Shown here: piece by piece, positions 1 through 8,160 of the stretch
How positions within the stretch are numbered: position 1 is the stretch's first letter
Layout: each line of letters starts with the position of its first letter
Origin: an uncultured Coriobacteriaceae bacterium
Lineage (GTDB): Bacteria > Actinomycetota > Coriobacteriia > Coriobacteriales > Atopobiaceae
Direction: 5' to 3'
NCBI GenBank assembly: GCA_902791035.1
Contig: CADAUA010000001.1
Location: forward strand, 372,001-436,000
Length of the DNA stretch: 64,000 nt
The notes under the pieces: model-generated
Told to the model about the DNA's origin: nothing
What the model saw: the letters and a program-made list of their open reading frames with translations, nothing else
Databases searched by the model: none
Program-made: the position numbers and the translations under genes

Positions 1-1196
1 AGATAGTCCTTGTCGTCCGCCGGCGCCGCGTCCATGGAGCAGCCAGGCGCGATCACCCAGGCACGCTCCACCACGCCAGGCACGCCCTCCTCGTCGAGGA
101 AGCTCACGAGCGCCTCGCCCGTGGCCAGCTGGCCGATCACGTCCGCCGTCTTGAAGGCGGGGTTCTCGCGGAAGCTGTCCGCCGCCGCACGCACGGCGCG
201 CTGCTCGGCCGGGGTGTAGGCCCGCAGGGCGTGCTGCACGCGGTTGCCTAGCTGGGCCAGGACCTCGTCGGGCAGGTCCTGGGGGTTCTGGGTGCAGAAC
301 CACACGCCCACGCCCTTGGACCGCACCAGCTTGACCACCTGAACGACCTTGTCGAGCAGGGCCTTGGGCGCGTCGGCAAAGATGAGGTGCGCCTCGTCGA
401 AGAAGAGGCAGACCTTGGGCTTGTCCAGGTCGCCGGCCTCAGGCAGGCGCTCGGAGAGCTCGGAGAGCATCCACAAGAGGAAGGTGGAGTACAAAAGCGG
501 CGACTGCACCAGCCGCACGCAGTCCAGGATGTTCACGTAGCCGTGGCCGTCGGGGTCCACCTGCAGCCAGTCCTCCATGTCGAGCGCGGGCTCGCCAAAG
601 AAGACGTCGCCGCCCGCGTCCTCCAGCGTGAGGAGGGCCCGCTGGATGGCGCCCACGCTCTGGGGGCTCACGTTGCCGTACTGCAGGGAGAGCTCCTTGG
701 CGTGCTCGCCCACGTAGGCCACCATGGAGCGCAGGTCCTTGAGGTCAAGCAGCAGGAGGCCCTGGTCGTCGGCCACGTGGAAGACGATGTTGAGCACGCC
801 GGTCTGGATCTCCGTGAGGCCCATCAGGCGGGCGAGAAGGACGGGGCCCATCTCGGTGACGGTCGTGCGCACGGGCACGCCGCCCTCGCCGAATACGTCC
901 CAGAACTGCACGGAGCTGGCGTGGAAGTCCAGGTCGGAGGCACCGAGGCCGGCCAGGCGCGCCGCAAGCTTCTCGGTGCGCTCGCCGGCAACGGCCATGC
1001 CGGAGACGTCGCCCTTGATGTCGGTGACCACGCAGGGCACGCCCACGTCGGAGAGGGACTGGGCGAGGGTCTTGAGCGTGACCGTCTTGCCCGTGCCGGT
1101 GGCGCCCGCTATGAGGCCGTGGCGGTTGGCCATGGATGGGGCGAGAAAGACGTCGTTCTCGCCGTGCGCAATGAGGAGCTTTCCGTCCTTGATCAT
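1..1196 (-). CDS. HerA-like helicase/ATPase, DUF853 (YjgR) family, partial
   Basis: Cytoplasmic P-loop ATPase of the HerA/FtsK superfamily; the DUF853 (YjgR) family has no firm physiological role. The reading frame starts at ATG 1196, nine bases after GGAGG, and runs off the left edge, so 398 codons are visible and the C-terminus is missing. Walker A is GATGTGKT at residues 31-38. Walker B is the hydrophobic run ending in FFDEAH. The stretch [20 protein letters not shown] downstream resembles the sensor region of this family. It is divergent from the membrane protein on its other side. Family assignment is confident; function is not known. Confidence 0.88.
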   Translation of the reverse strand, partial: MIKDGKLLIAHGENDVFLAPSMANRHGLIAGATGTGKTVTLKTLAQSLSDVGVPCVVTDIKGDVSGMAVAGERTEKLAARLAGLGASDLDFHASSVQFWDVFGEGGVPVRTTVTEMGPVLLARLMGLTEIQTGVLNIVFHVADDQGLLLLDLKDLRSMVAYVGEHAKELSLQYGNVSPQSVGAIQRALLTLEDAGGDVFFGEPALDMEDWLQVDPDGHGYVNILDCVRLVQSPLLYSTFLLWMLSELSERLPEAGDLDKPKVCLFFDEAHLIFADAPKALLDKVVQVVKLVRSKGVGVWFCTQNPQDLPDEVLAQLGNRVQHALRAYTPAEQRAVRAAADSFRENPAFKTADVIGQLATGEALVSFLDEEGVPGVVERAWVIAPGCSMDAAPADDKDY

Positions 1197-1307
1197 GAGC
1201 GGCCTCCAAAGGGTGGAGCAACGGTGGCGCGGGCAGTATTGGGGTAACTTTATCACGCACACAAGGGGCTTTTGGGGCCGCAGCGGCGGTCGGACGTGGA
1301 GGATGCT

Positions 1308-1940
1308 ATGGACGACAAGGACGAGGCAGCTGAGCGTGACAAAGGGTCAGACCCCGATGGCAGGGGGGCAGACCTTGGTGACAAGAGCTCCGACCCCACG
1401 GGGGGCACGATGGCGGACGACCCGCGCATCCACCCGCAGGTCGCCACGGCCACGCCCGCCCAGATGCGCCTGAGCGTGACGCTCTCGCTCGTCGCCGTCG
1501 CGGCGCTCGTGGTGATGATCGCCATGCCGCCCATGGGCGTGGGCGCCTTCGTGGGTCGGGTGGCGTTCGCCGTGGCCTTCGCCCTCTTCGTGGCCCTCAT
1601 CGTCCTGGGCATCCGCGTGACCAAACCCCAGGGCGCCCTGCTGGCGCTCGTCATCCTGGTGACCTTGGGCCTCGGCGTGCTGGCGGGCTTCTCCGTGGTG
1701 GACACCCTCGCGGACATCCCCTCCCTCTCCCAGCCCGAGCAGACGGTCCTGACCGAGGTGAGCCTCGACGGCACCACCTCCACGACACACCTGGTGGGAA
1801 CCGACGAGAGCGGCACCGAGCACAGCTTTGCCGTCGACGACGCCACCGCGGCCGCCGCGGACGCGGCCGGGCACGGCACGGTGAGGGTGGCCTACCTGCC
1901 GCACACCAGCATCGCGCTCAGCGTGGACTTCCAGGAGTAG
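1308..1940 (+). CDS. Small membrane protein, function unknown
   Basis: Not recognised. The 210-residue product has a hydrophilic, Asp-rich N-terminus, three predicted membrane segments (about residues 55-73, 80-102 and 108-130) and a C-terminal soluble tail of about 75 residues with short beta-like repeats. ATG 1308 follows GGAGG by five bases. ATG 1410 (residue 35) is also possible and follows a G-rich stretch. The interval between the two starts is occupied by two copies of a REP-like sequence (GTGACAAAGGGTCAGACCCC and a degenerate copy), so residues 11-32 (DKGSDP, DKSSDP) are probably encoded by an inserted repeat or belong to a leader. Confidence 0.6.
   Translation: MDDKDEAAERDKGSDPDGRGADLGDKSSDPTGGTMADDPRIHPQVATATPAQMRLSVTLSLVAVAALVVMIAMPPMGVGAFVGRVAFAVAFALFVALIVLGIRVTKPQGALLALVILVTLGLGVLAGFSVVDTLADIPSLSQPEQTVLTEVSLDGTTSTTHLVGTDESGTEHSFAVDDATAAAADAAGHGTVRVAYLPHTSIALSVDFQE
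1336..1402. repeat. REP-like GGGTCAGACCC repeat, two copies in a coding region
   Basis: GTGACAAAGGGTCAGACCCC at 1336-1355 and a degenerate copy, GTGACAAGAGCTCCGACCCC, at about 1378-1398. The core GGGTCAGACCC is palindromic. The same sequence occurs in galT, after the beta-glucoside EIIC gene and at the end of truA, and the degenerate form upstream of glmU. Confidence 0.7.
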
Positions 1941-1960
1941 CTCGCCGACTCGCGCCGCGC

Positions 1961-2064
1961 GTGTCAGGGGGACCGTGTCAGGGGGACCGTGTCAGGGGGA
2001 CGGTTCTCTCGACACGCGTGTCAGGGAGGAGGCGGGCGTGTCAGGGGGACGGTTCTCTCGACAC
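1961..2064. repeat. GTGTCAGGGGGAC repeat cluster
   Basis: The 14-mer GTGTCAGGGGGACC starts at 1961, 1975 and 1989 in direct tandem. The copies at 1989-2015 and 2038-2064 continue into CGGTTCTCTCGACAC, giving 27-bp units with GTGTC/GACAC ends. The block begins 20 bases after the stop codon of the membrane protein. The remaining 257 bases up to 2321 show no convincing gene or structure. Confidence 0.75.
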
Positions 2065-2321
2065 GTCGGCAGCCGCCGAGCTGCGCTGCCGCATGCCGAG
2101 TCGAACCGGCGGCCATACTCGGCCGAGCGTAGCACCATGGGTGACCGTCCGAGCCAGTGGAGGCGGTGCTCTTTGCCTGGTGGCTGGGCGGCCACGACCA
2201 ACGCAAGAACCCGCGCGGTCGCGCCGCCCTCTGCGCCTTGGCGGCAAATGCGGCTTCGCTCGTGGCGGGGCTTTTCCTCTAGGGACCTTGGGTGTTGGTG
2301 CCAGGCGGGCTGGGTCCAGCG

Positions 2322-2500
2322 CACCCGCGACGCAGGAGGGGCGTTGAGTTCCTGCGGTTTTCTCGCCCACGTCCCATCGCGGGTGCACGCCACGCGACAA
2401 AAGCGCAGGATTCCCGGCCTCGCCCCGCACCCGCGACGCAGGAGGGGCGTTGCGTTCCTGCGGTTTTCTCGCCCACGTCCCATCGCGGGTGCACGCCAAC
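2322..2500. repeat. Two near-identical ~73-bp direct repeats
   Basis: Copies lie at about 2322-2394 and 2428-2500, 106 bp apart, differing at very few bases (for example TTGAG versus TTGCG). Each begins GCACCCGCGA and ends TCGCGGGTGC, so each is a hairpin-forming unit with 10-bp arms. No coding frame is supported. They occupy the region upstream of galE. Confidence 0.75.
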
Positions 2501-2574
2501 ACTCGCCTCGCTGCCTCGTTTCTGGCGTTTCTCGGCAGCGCTCCCGCGCACCCTACGCCCGCCCATTCAGCACC

Positions 2575-2580
2575 TATACT
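2575..2580 (+). promoter_or_regulatory. Possible -10 box for galE
   Basis: TATACT lies 42 bases before the galE start codon in an AT-richer patch downstream of the repeats. No good -35 match is visible at the usual distance. Confidence 0.4.
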
Positions 2581-2622
2581 TGCTGTTTGGACACGAATCC
2601 ACACCCTAACGAAGGGACACTC

Positions 2623-3678
2623 ATGAGCGAGGCACTCGAGCCCAAGGACACCTGCGTGCTCGTTACCGGCGGCGCCGGCTTCATCGGCTCCCACACCGTG
2701 GTCGAGCTGCTCCAGGACGGATACAAGGTCGTCATCGTGGACGACCTCTCCAACGCGAGCGAGAAGGTCATCGACCGCATCTGCCAGATCGTGGGGCCTG
2801 AGGCGGCCGAGCGCCTGGGCTTCTACCGCGCGGACGTGAACGACCACGAGGCCATGGAGGCCGTCTTCGACGACCAGCGCATCGACCGCGTGATCCACTT
2901 CGCCGGCTTCAAGGCCGTGGGCGAGTCGGTGGCCAAGCCCATCGAGTACTATGCCAACAACCTGGGCAACACCCTCTGCCTGCTCGACGTCATGCGCGAG
3001 CACGACTGCAAGGACATCATCTTCTCCAGCTCCGCCACCGTGTACGGCGACCCGGACTCCCTGCCCCTCACCGAGGAGAGCCCCAAGAAGAACGCCACCA
3101 ACCCCTACGGCTGGACCAAGTGGATGATCGAGCAGATCCTCACCGACGTCCAGAAGGCCGACCCCTCCTGGAACGTGGTGCTGCTGCGCTACTTCAACCC
3201 CATCGGTGCCCACCCCTCGGGGCTCATCGGCGAGGACCCGGCCGGCATCCCCAACAACCTGGTCCCCTACGTGGCGCAGGTGGCCGTGGGCAAGCGCGAG
3301 GCGGTGCACGTGTTTGGCAACGACTACGACACCCCCGACGGCACCGGCGTGCGCGACTACATCCACGTGTGCGACCTGGCGACCGGCCACGCTGCCGCCC
3401 TCAAGTGGATGAACGGCCGCGAGGGCGTGGAGATCTTCAACCTGGGCACCGGCAAGGGAAGCTCCGTGCTCGACGTGATCAAGGCCTTCTCTGCCGCCTG
3501 CGGCAAGGAGATCCCCTACGTGATCGACCCGCGCCGCCCCGGCGACGTGACCGCCAACTACGCCGACTGCTCCAAGGCCGAGCGCGAGATGGGCTGGACG
3601 GCCAAGTACGACCTGTCCGACATGTGCCGCGACTCCTGGAACTGGCAGTCCAAGAACCCCGACGGCTACGGCGAGTAG
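2623..3678 (+). CDS. galE: UDP-glucose 4-epimerase
   Basis: Interconverts UDP-glucose and UDP-galactose in the Leloir pathway using tightly bound NAD+. The 351-residue product has the Rossmann motif GGAGFIG at 16-22, the serine cluster FSSSATVYG around 134-142 and the catalytic YxxxK as Tyr162-Lys166 (NPYGWTK), all as expected for extended short-chain dehydrogenases of the GalE type. The start was chosen because GAAGGGA lies just upstream and the Rossmann fold begins within ten residues; an open frame continues upstream through the repeats without a start signal. galK and galT are about 21 kb away, so the galactose genes are split. The next gene starts nine bases downstream. Confidence 0.96.
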   Translation: MSEALEPKDTCVLVTGGAGFIGSHTVVELLQDGYKVVIVDDLSNASEKVIDRICQIVGPEAAERLGFYRADVNDHEAMEAVFDDQRIDRVIHFAGFKAVGESVAKPIEYYANNLGNTLCLLDVMREHDCKDIIFSSSATVYGDPDSLPLTEESPKKNATNPYGWTKWMIEQILTDVQKADPSWNVVLLRYFNPIGAHPSGLIGEDPAGIPNNLVPYVAQVAVGKREAVHVFGNDYDTPDGTGVRDYIHVCDLATGHAAALKWMNGREGVEIFNLGTGKGSSVLDVIKAFSAACGKEIPYVIDPRRPGDVTANYADCSKAEREMGWTAKYDLSDMCRDSWNWQSKNPDGYGE

Positions 3679-3687
3679 GCCTCCGCG

Positions 3688-4785
3688 ATGACGCCCACTG
3701 CCCCCGCCCCGGCGAGCGGCGAGAAGTTCGCGGACTTTCTCGCCCGCGTGCGGCCACAGATAGACGAGTACCTGGCAGACCACGCGGCCCTCCCCATGGG
3801 TGACGCCGTGGAGGCTGCCCGGCCTGCGACAGGTGACGGGACCCCATGCGTATCCGCCGACCTGGACTCCTACCTCTACCAGCCGCTGGCCGAGTTCACC
3901 TCGCGCGGGGGCAAGCGCACCCGGCCGGCCCTGGCATTGCTGGGCGCTGAGGCCGTGGGCGCCGCGGGCGAGAAGGCCCTTCCTGCCGCGGCGGCCGTGG
4001 AGCTCTTCCAGAGCGCGGCCCTCGTGCACGACGACATAGCGGACGAGGGGGAGCTCCGCCGTGGCAAGCCCTGCCTGCACCGCACGGAGGGCGTGGGCAT
4101 AGCCACCAACGTAGGCGACTTGGGAATCGTCCAGACCTTCGGGCTCCTGCTTGGCGAGGGGGACCTCACGCCTGCCGTCCGCATGCGGCTGCTCGACGAG
4201 CTCCTGCGCATGGAGCGCTGGACCCTGGAGGGCCAGGCGCTGGACCTGGGCTGGGCGCGCGACGGCCGCTGGGACGTGACGGTGTCGGACTACCTGGCCA
4301 TGGCCACGCGCAAGACGGCCTACTACTCGGCCGCGGTGCCGCTGGCCATGGGGGCCATATGCGGCGGGGGCACGGACGCCCAGGTGGAGGCCCTGCGGGC
4401 CTTTGGCATGGACGCGGGTCTGGCCTTCCAGCTGCAGGACGACCTTCTCAACCTGGTGGGCGACGCCGGCCGCCAGGGCAAGGACTTCCGGACGGACATC
4501 ACCGAGGGCAAGAGGACCATGGCGGTCTGCTTTGCCCTGGAGCACCTGGCGCCGGACGATAGGGACGAGCTCGTGGGGCTTCTCTCCGCGCACGTGTCTG
4601 ACCCGGCATCGCTCGCCCGCGCCGTCGCCCTCATGGGCCAGGCCGGCGCCCTTGACGCCGTGCGGACCGAGGCTCGCGAGCTCGCGGCCAGCGCAAAGGG
4701 GCGGCTCGAAGATATGGAACTGGCACCCGGCACGCGCGGGGTGCTCGAATCTATGGCAGACTTCTTCGTGGAGCGCGCGGGCTAG
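3688..4785 (+). CDS. Polyprenyl diphosphate synthase
   Basis: Trans-isoprenyl diphosphate synthase that elongates allylic diphosphates with isopentenyl diphosphate; the product chain length cannot be read with certainty. The 365-residue protein has GGKRTRP at 74-80, the first Asp-rich motif (DDIAD, 115-119) followed by RRGKP, and a second Asp-rich motif reduced to DDLLN (251-255), in which the third Asp is Asn. It begins nine bases after the galE stop, so the two are probably cotranscribed. Likely roles are supply of a menaquinone side chain or another long prenyl chain. Confidence 0.88.
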   Translation: MTPTAPAPASGEKFADFLARVRPQIDEYLADHAALPMGDAVEAARPATGDGTPCVSADLDSYLYQPLAEFTSRGGKRTRPALALLGAEAVGAAGEKALPAAAAVELFQSAALVHDDIADEGELRRGKPCLHRTEGVGIATNVGDLGIVQTFGLLLGEGDLTPAVRMRLLDELLRMERWTLEGQALDLGWARDGRWDVTVSDYLAMATRKTAYYSAAVPLAMGAICGGGTDAQVEALRAFGMDAGLAFQLQDDLLNLVGDAGRQGKDFRTDITEGKRTMAVCFALEHLAPDDRDELVGLLSAHVSDPASLARAVALMGQAGALDAVRTEARELAASAKGRLEDMELAPGTRGVLESMADFFVERAG

Positions 4786-4835
4786 CCTGAGGGCTGACGT
4801 GCGACCACGAATTCGTATGGTTGGGGAGAGGGAAC

Positions 4836-5756
4836 ATGGACCCAATTCGTGAGGGCGCCCAGGGCGTCGCGGTCGAGGACATCCAGGAGCGGCTGGGCTC
4901 GCTCGGGTACAGGATCGATGGCGCCGAGCTCGAGGCCAAGAGCTTCGGGCGGTCCACAGCCACGGCCATCGCGCGCTTCCGACTGGACCACGACCTGCCG
5001 CTGGGCGAGGTGCTCGACGCTGCCACCTGGTCGGCACTCGTGGACGAGTGCTACCAGCTGGGCGACCGCACCCTCTACCTGCGCCTCCCCAACTTCCACG
5101 GCCACGACGTCCGCCAGCTCCAGGAGCGCCTGAACATCCTGGGCTTCTCGTGCGGGGCCGTGGACGGCCAGTACGGCGTGCACACCGAGGCCGCCGTCAA
5201 GGAGTTCCAGGAGAGCGTGGGCGCGCTGGCCGACGGCATGGCCTTCCCCGACACCTTCGAGGCGATCGAGCGTCTCAAGCACGTGTGGGGCGGCAAGCCC
5301 GCCGCAGGCCCGCACCCCCAGGGCGGCATGGGCTTCGCCCGCGCGGCAAACGTGCTGGAGAGCACCCGCCTGGCCCTCACCGGCGTGGACCCCATCTCGC
5401 GCAACGTGGCGGGCCGCGTGTGGAACCTGGCCAACGCCACGACCGACCGTAGCGGCATCGACCTCCTCGACTCCCCCGACCAGGACGCCCAGGATGACGT
5501 CGCCCTGATCGTGCTGACCTCCATGCCCCTGCCCGAGGGCTCCGGCGTAGGTTCCGTGAGCATGGACGACGTGGACACCCTCCCCCGCCGCCTGCGGAGC
5601 GCCATGGAGAGCGCCCGCGGGCGCGACAAGGGCGCGACCCCCCGCGTGATCGTGGAGCTGCCCGTGGGGGCCGAGCTCGACGGCACCTTCACCGTGGGGG
5701 ACGCGCAGACCTACGCCGTCATGCTGCTCGACGCCATCTGCGGGGCCTTCGCCTAG
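4836..5756 (+). CDS. Double peptidoglycan-binding domain protein, CwlM-like without amidase motif
   Basis: 306 residues. Two PG_binding_1 repeats are visible at about 8-70 and 88-147; the second carries the signature QERLNILGFSCGAVDGQYG. There is no signal peptide or membrane segment, so the protein should be cytoplasmic. The C-terminal 150 residues are not clearly recognised. The domain order is that of mycobacterial CwlM (two PG-binding domains, then an amidase_3 domain), but the amidase zinc-site motifs are not seen. ATG 4836 was chosen for the GGGGAGAGGGAAC just upstream. A regulatory role in cell-wall synthesis is an inference by analogy. Confidence 0.65.
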   Translation: MDPIREGAQGVAVEDIQERLGSLGYRIDGAELEAKSFGRSTATAIARFRLDHDLPLGEVLDAATWSALVDECYQLGDRTLYLRLPNFHGHDVRQLQERLNILGFSCGAVDGQYGVHTEAAVKEFQESVGALADGMAFPDTFEAIERLKHVWGGKPAAGPHPQGGMGFARAANVLESTRLALTGVDPISRNVAGRVWNLANATTDRSGIDLLDSPDQDAQDDVALIVLTSMPLPEGSGVGSVSMDDVDTLPRRLRSAMESARGRDKGATPRVIVELPVGAELDGTFTVGDAQTYAVMLLDAICGAFA

Positions 5757-5771
5757 GCGCACGGAAGGAGC

Positions 5772-5835
5772 GGGCACAAAGGGGTGCTCCCCTGGTGCCC
5801 ACTGCCGGGCAGCAGGGGAGCACCCCTTTGTGCCC
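5772..5835. repeat. Nested palindrome, GGGGTGCTCCCC core (family C, copy 1)
   Basis: Outer arms 5772-5794 and 5813-5835 are a perfect 23-bp inverted repeat beginning GGGCACAAAGGGGTGCTCCC. Each arm contains a smaller palindrome. It lies in the gap between two converging genes, 15 bases after one stop and 4 before the other. No T-run flanks it. Confidence 0.85.
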
Positions 5836-5839
5836 AGCT

Positions 5840-8098
5840 CTAGCGCAGGTGCCAGATGTCCCGGTCGTACTGGGCTATGGTGCGGTCGCTCGAGAACTCC
5901 CCCGCCTGGGCCACGTTGACGAGCGACTTGCGCAGCCAGGCCTGGCGGTCCTCGAAGTCCGCGTACACCCGCTCCTTGGCCTGGATGAACTCCTCCAGGT
6001 CCAGCAGCGCCATGAAGTAGTCGTGTCCAGCCATGTCGTCGTGCAGGCGACGCAGGCGCTCGGGGTTGCCCATGGCGGCAAAGCGCGGGTTCACGAGGAA
6101 GTCCACCAGGAGCTTGATGCCAGGCCTGCGGTAGTAGGCGGCCGGGTCGTAGGCGCCCTCGCGATAGAGCCGCTCCACCTCGGCGCTCGACGTGCCAAAG
6201 GTGTAGATGTTCCCCTCCCCCACCAGGTCCGCGATCTCCACGTTGGCCCCGTCCAGGGTGCAGAGGGTCACGGCGCCGTTGAGCATGAACTTCATGTTCG
6301 ACGTGCCGGAGGCCTCCTTGCTGGCCAGGCTGATCTGCTCGGAGATGTCGGCGGCGGGGATCAGGCGCTCGGCTGCGCTCACGTTGTAGTTCTCCACCAT
6401 GACGACCTGCAGGTAGGGTGCCACGTCCGGGTCTGCCGCTATCCACTTGGAGAGCGTAAGCACCAGATGGATCACATCCTGGGCGATGGTGTAGGCCGGT
6501 GCCGCCTTGCCTCCAAAGACGACCGTGATGGGCCTGGGTGGGATGTTTCCGTTCTTTATGTCCATCCACTTCCAGACCAGGTAGAGGGCCAGCATCTGCT
6601 GGCGCTTGTACTCGTGGAAGCGCTTGACCTGGACGTCGATGATGGCATCCTCTGGCACGCGCACGCCCTGGCTGTGCCAGAGAAAGTCCCGCATACGGGC
6701 CTTGGCGTCGTCCTTGGCAGCGGCAAGCCCCTGCAGGACCTCCTCGTCGTCCCTGTGGGCAAGAAGCCCGGTCAGGTCGCCCGTGCGGTGCCAGTCCGTG
6801 CCCAGCGTATGGTCGAGCAGGGCCGTGAGCGCCGGGTTGCAGGCCATGATCCAGCGGCGGAAGGTGATGCCGTTGGTCTTGTTCGAGAACTTCTGGGGGT
6901 AGAGGTCAAAGAAGGGCCTGAGCTCCGTCTGCTCCAGGATCTGCGTGTGGAGCTCAGCCACCCCGTTGACGGAGAAGCCGTAGTGGATGGCCAGGTGCGC
7001 CATGTGCACCACGCCGTCCTGGATGATCTGCACCTGGGGCTCCGGGTGCTCGGCGCGCACGAGCTCGTCGAGTTTCTCGATGACCTCCGCGATGCGGGGC
7101 GAGACGCGCTCGATGTAGGCCAGCGGCCACTTCTCCAGCGCCTCGGCCAGGATGGTGTGGTTGGTAAAGGCCACCATGGAGCTCACGATACCCACAGCCT
7201 CGCCGAAGCCCAGGCCGTGCTCGTCCACCAGCAGGCGGATAAGCTCCGGGATGACCATGGTTGGGTGGGTGTCGTTTATCTGCACCACCGCATAGTCCGC
7301 CAGGTCGTGCAGGTCGCTCCCCCGTTCCAGGGCCTCGGCCACGATGAGCTGGGCCGCGTTGCTCACCATGAAGTACTGCTGGTACACGCGCAGGAGGCGT
7401 CCGGCCTCGTCGGAGTCGTCCGGGTAGAGGAAGAGCGTGAGGTTCCTCCGCAGGGCGTCCTTGTCGAAGTCGATGGAGTCCGCGGGCACGAGCGAGTCGT
7501 CCACGCCAACAAGGTCGAAGAGCCGCAGGCGGTTCCTCGTGCCGCGGCCGTAGCCCAGCACGTCCACCGTGTAGAGGCGCGAGGTAACCGAGAAGTCCGC
7601 GAAGGGCACGGTAAAGCTCGTGGGCTCCTCGGCAAGCCAGGCCTGCTCGGCCAGCCACTCATCGGGCAGGGCCGTCTGCTGGCCGTCCACGAAGCGCTGG
7701 TGGAAGAGGCCGAAGTGATAGTTGAGGCCCACGCCGTCGCCGGGGAGCCCCAAGGTCGCCATGGAGTCCAGGAAGCAGGCAGCCAGTCGTCCCAGGCCAC
7801 CGTTGCCGAGAGAGGGCTCGACCTCGCACTCCTCAACGCGGTTGATGTCGTGCCCGGCAGCCGCAAGCTGGTCACGAACCTCGCCGTAGAGCCCCAGGTT
7901 GATGAGGTTGGTGGCAAGCAGGCGACCGATCAGGAACTCCGCAGACAGGTAGTAGAGCCGGCGCTTGCCGGGGTTCGTGGGCATCTGGGCCGCGCGCTCG
8001 CGGACAAGGCCCTCCAGCAGGCGGCACACCTCGGCATCGGTGAGCTCGGCGAGCCCCTTGCCGGCGAACTTGCGCGCACGAGATTCGAGATCGATCAT
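5840..8098 (-). CDS. glgP: Glycogen/maltodextrin phosphorylase
   Basis: Releases glucose 1-phosphate from alpha-1,4-glucans by phosphorolysis; cytoplasmic and PLP-dependent. The 752-residue length is typical of the GT35 family. The PLP-lysine motif EASGTSNMKFMLNGA and the upstream VQVKRFHEYKRQ block are intact. ATG 8098 was preferred over two ATGs 15-18 bases further upstream because GGAGGG sits immediately before it. It follows malQ on the same strand across a 62-base gap that holds a hairpin. With malQ it would feed glucans or maltodextrins, taken up or stored, into glycolysis. Confidence 0.95.
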   Translation of the reverse strand: MIDLESRARKFAGKGLAELTDAEVCRLLEGLVRERAAQMPTNPGKRRLYYLSAEFLIGRLLATNLINLGLYGEVRDQLAAAGHDINRVEECEVEPSLGNGGLGRLAACFLDSMATLGLPGDGVGLNYHFGLFHQRFVDGQQTALPDEWLAEQAWLAEEPTSFTVPFADFSVTSRLYTVDVLGYGRGTRNRLRLFDLVGVDDSLVPADSIDFDKDALRRNLTLFLYPDDSDEAGRLLRVYQQYFMVSNAAQLIVAEALERGSDLHDLADYAVVQINDTHPTMVIPELIRLLVDEHGLGFGEAVGIVSSMVAFTNHTILAEALEKWPLAYIERVSPRIAEVIEKLDELVRAEHPEPQVQIIQDGVVHMAHLAIHYGFSVNGVAELHTQILEQTELRPFFDLYPQKFSNKTNGITFRRWIMACNPALTALLDHTLGTDWHRTGDLTGLLAHRDDEEVLQGLAAAKDDAKARMRDFLWHSQGVRVPEDAIIDVQVKRFHEYKRQQMLALYLVWKWMDIKNGNIPPRPITVVFGGKAAPAYTIAQDVIHLVLTLSKWIAADPDVAPYLQVVMVENYNVSAAERLIPAADISEQISLASKEASGTSNMKFMLNGAVTLCTLDGANVEIADLVGEGNIYTFGTSSAEVERLYREGAYDPAAYYRRPGIKLLVDFLVNPRFAAMGNPERLRRLHDDMAGHDYFMALLDLEEFIQAKERVYADFEDRQAWLRKSLVNVAQAGEFSSDRTIAQYDRDIWHLR

Positions 8099-8129
8099 GC
8101 GGTCTCCCTCCATCACATCAATGTTGGAA

Positions 8130-8160
8130 TGTCACAAAAGTGTCAGTCACTTCTGTGACA
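8130..8160. repeat. TGTCACAAAAGTG hairpin (family D) abutting the malQ stop
   Basis: TGTCACAAAAGTG (8130-8142) pairs with CACTTCTGTGACA (8148-8160) with one mismatch. It begins at the base following the malQ stop codon and ends 22 bases before the glgP Shine-Dalgarno sequence. Related hairpins lie at 24172-24202 and 27230-27260. Confidence 0.75.

Noticed and set aside
745-1260. Arg/His/Pro-rich open frame on the minus strand
   Set aside because: It is an out-of-frame shadow of the HerA-like ATPase, which has Walker motifs and a ribosome site in another frame.
1975-2622. Extended N-terminus for GalE
   Set aside because: The frame is open through repeats, but the Rossmann fold starts at residue 11 from ATG 2623, which has a ribosome site.
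2041-5037. 998-codon open frame on the minus strand
   Set aside because: It is antisense to galE and the polyprenyl synthase, has low-complexity Ala/Gly/Val/His composition, and matches no family. It is a high-GC shadow.
5795-8158. 787-codon open frame on the plus strand
   Set aside because: Antisense to a clear, complete glgP; biased composition.
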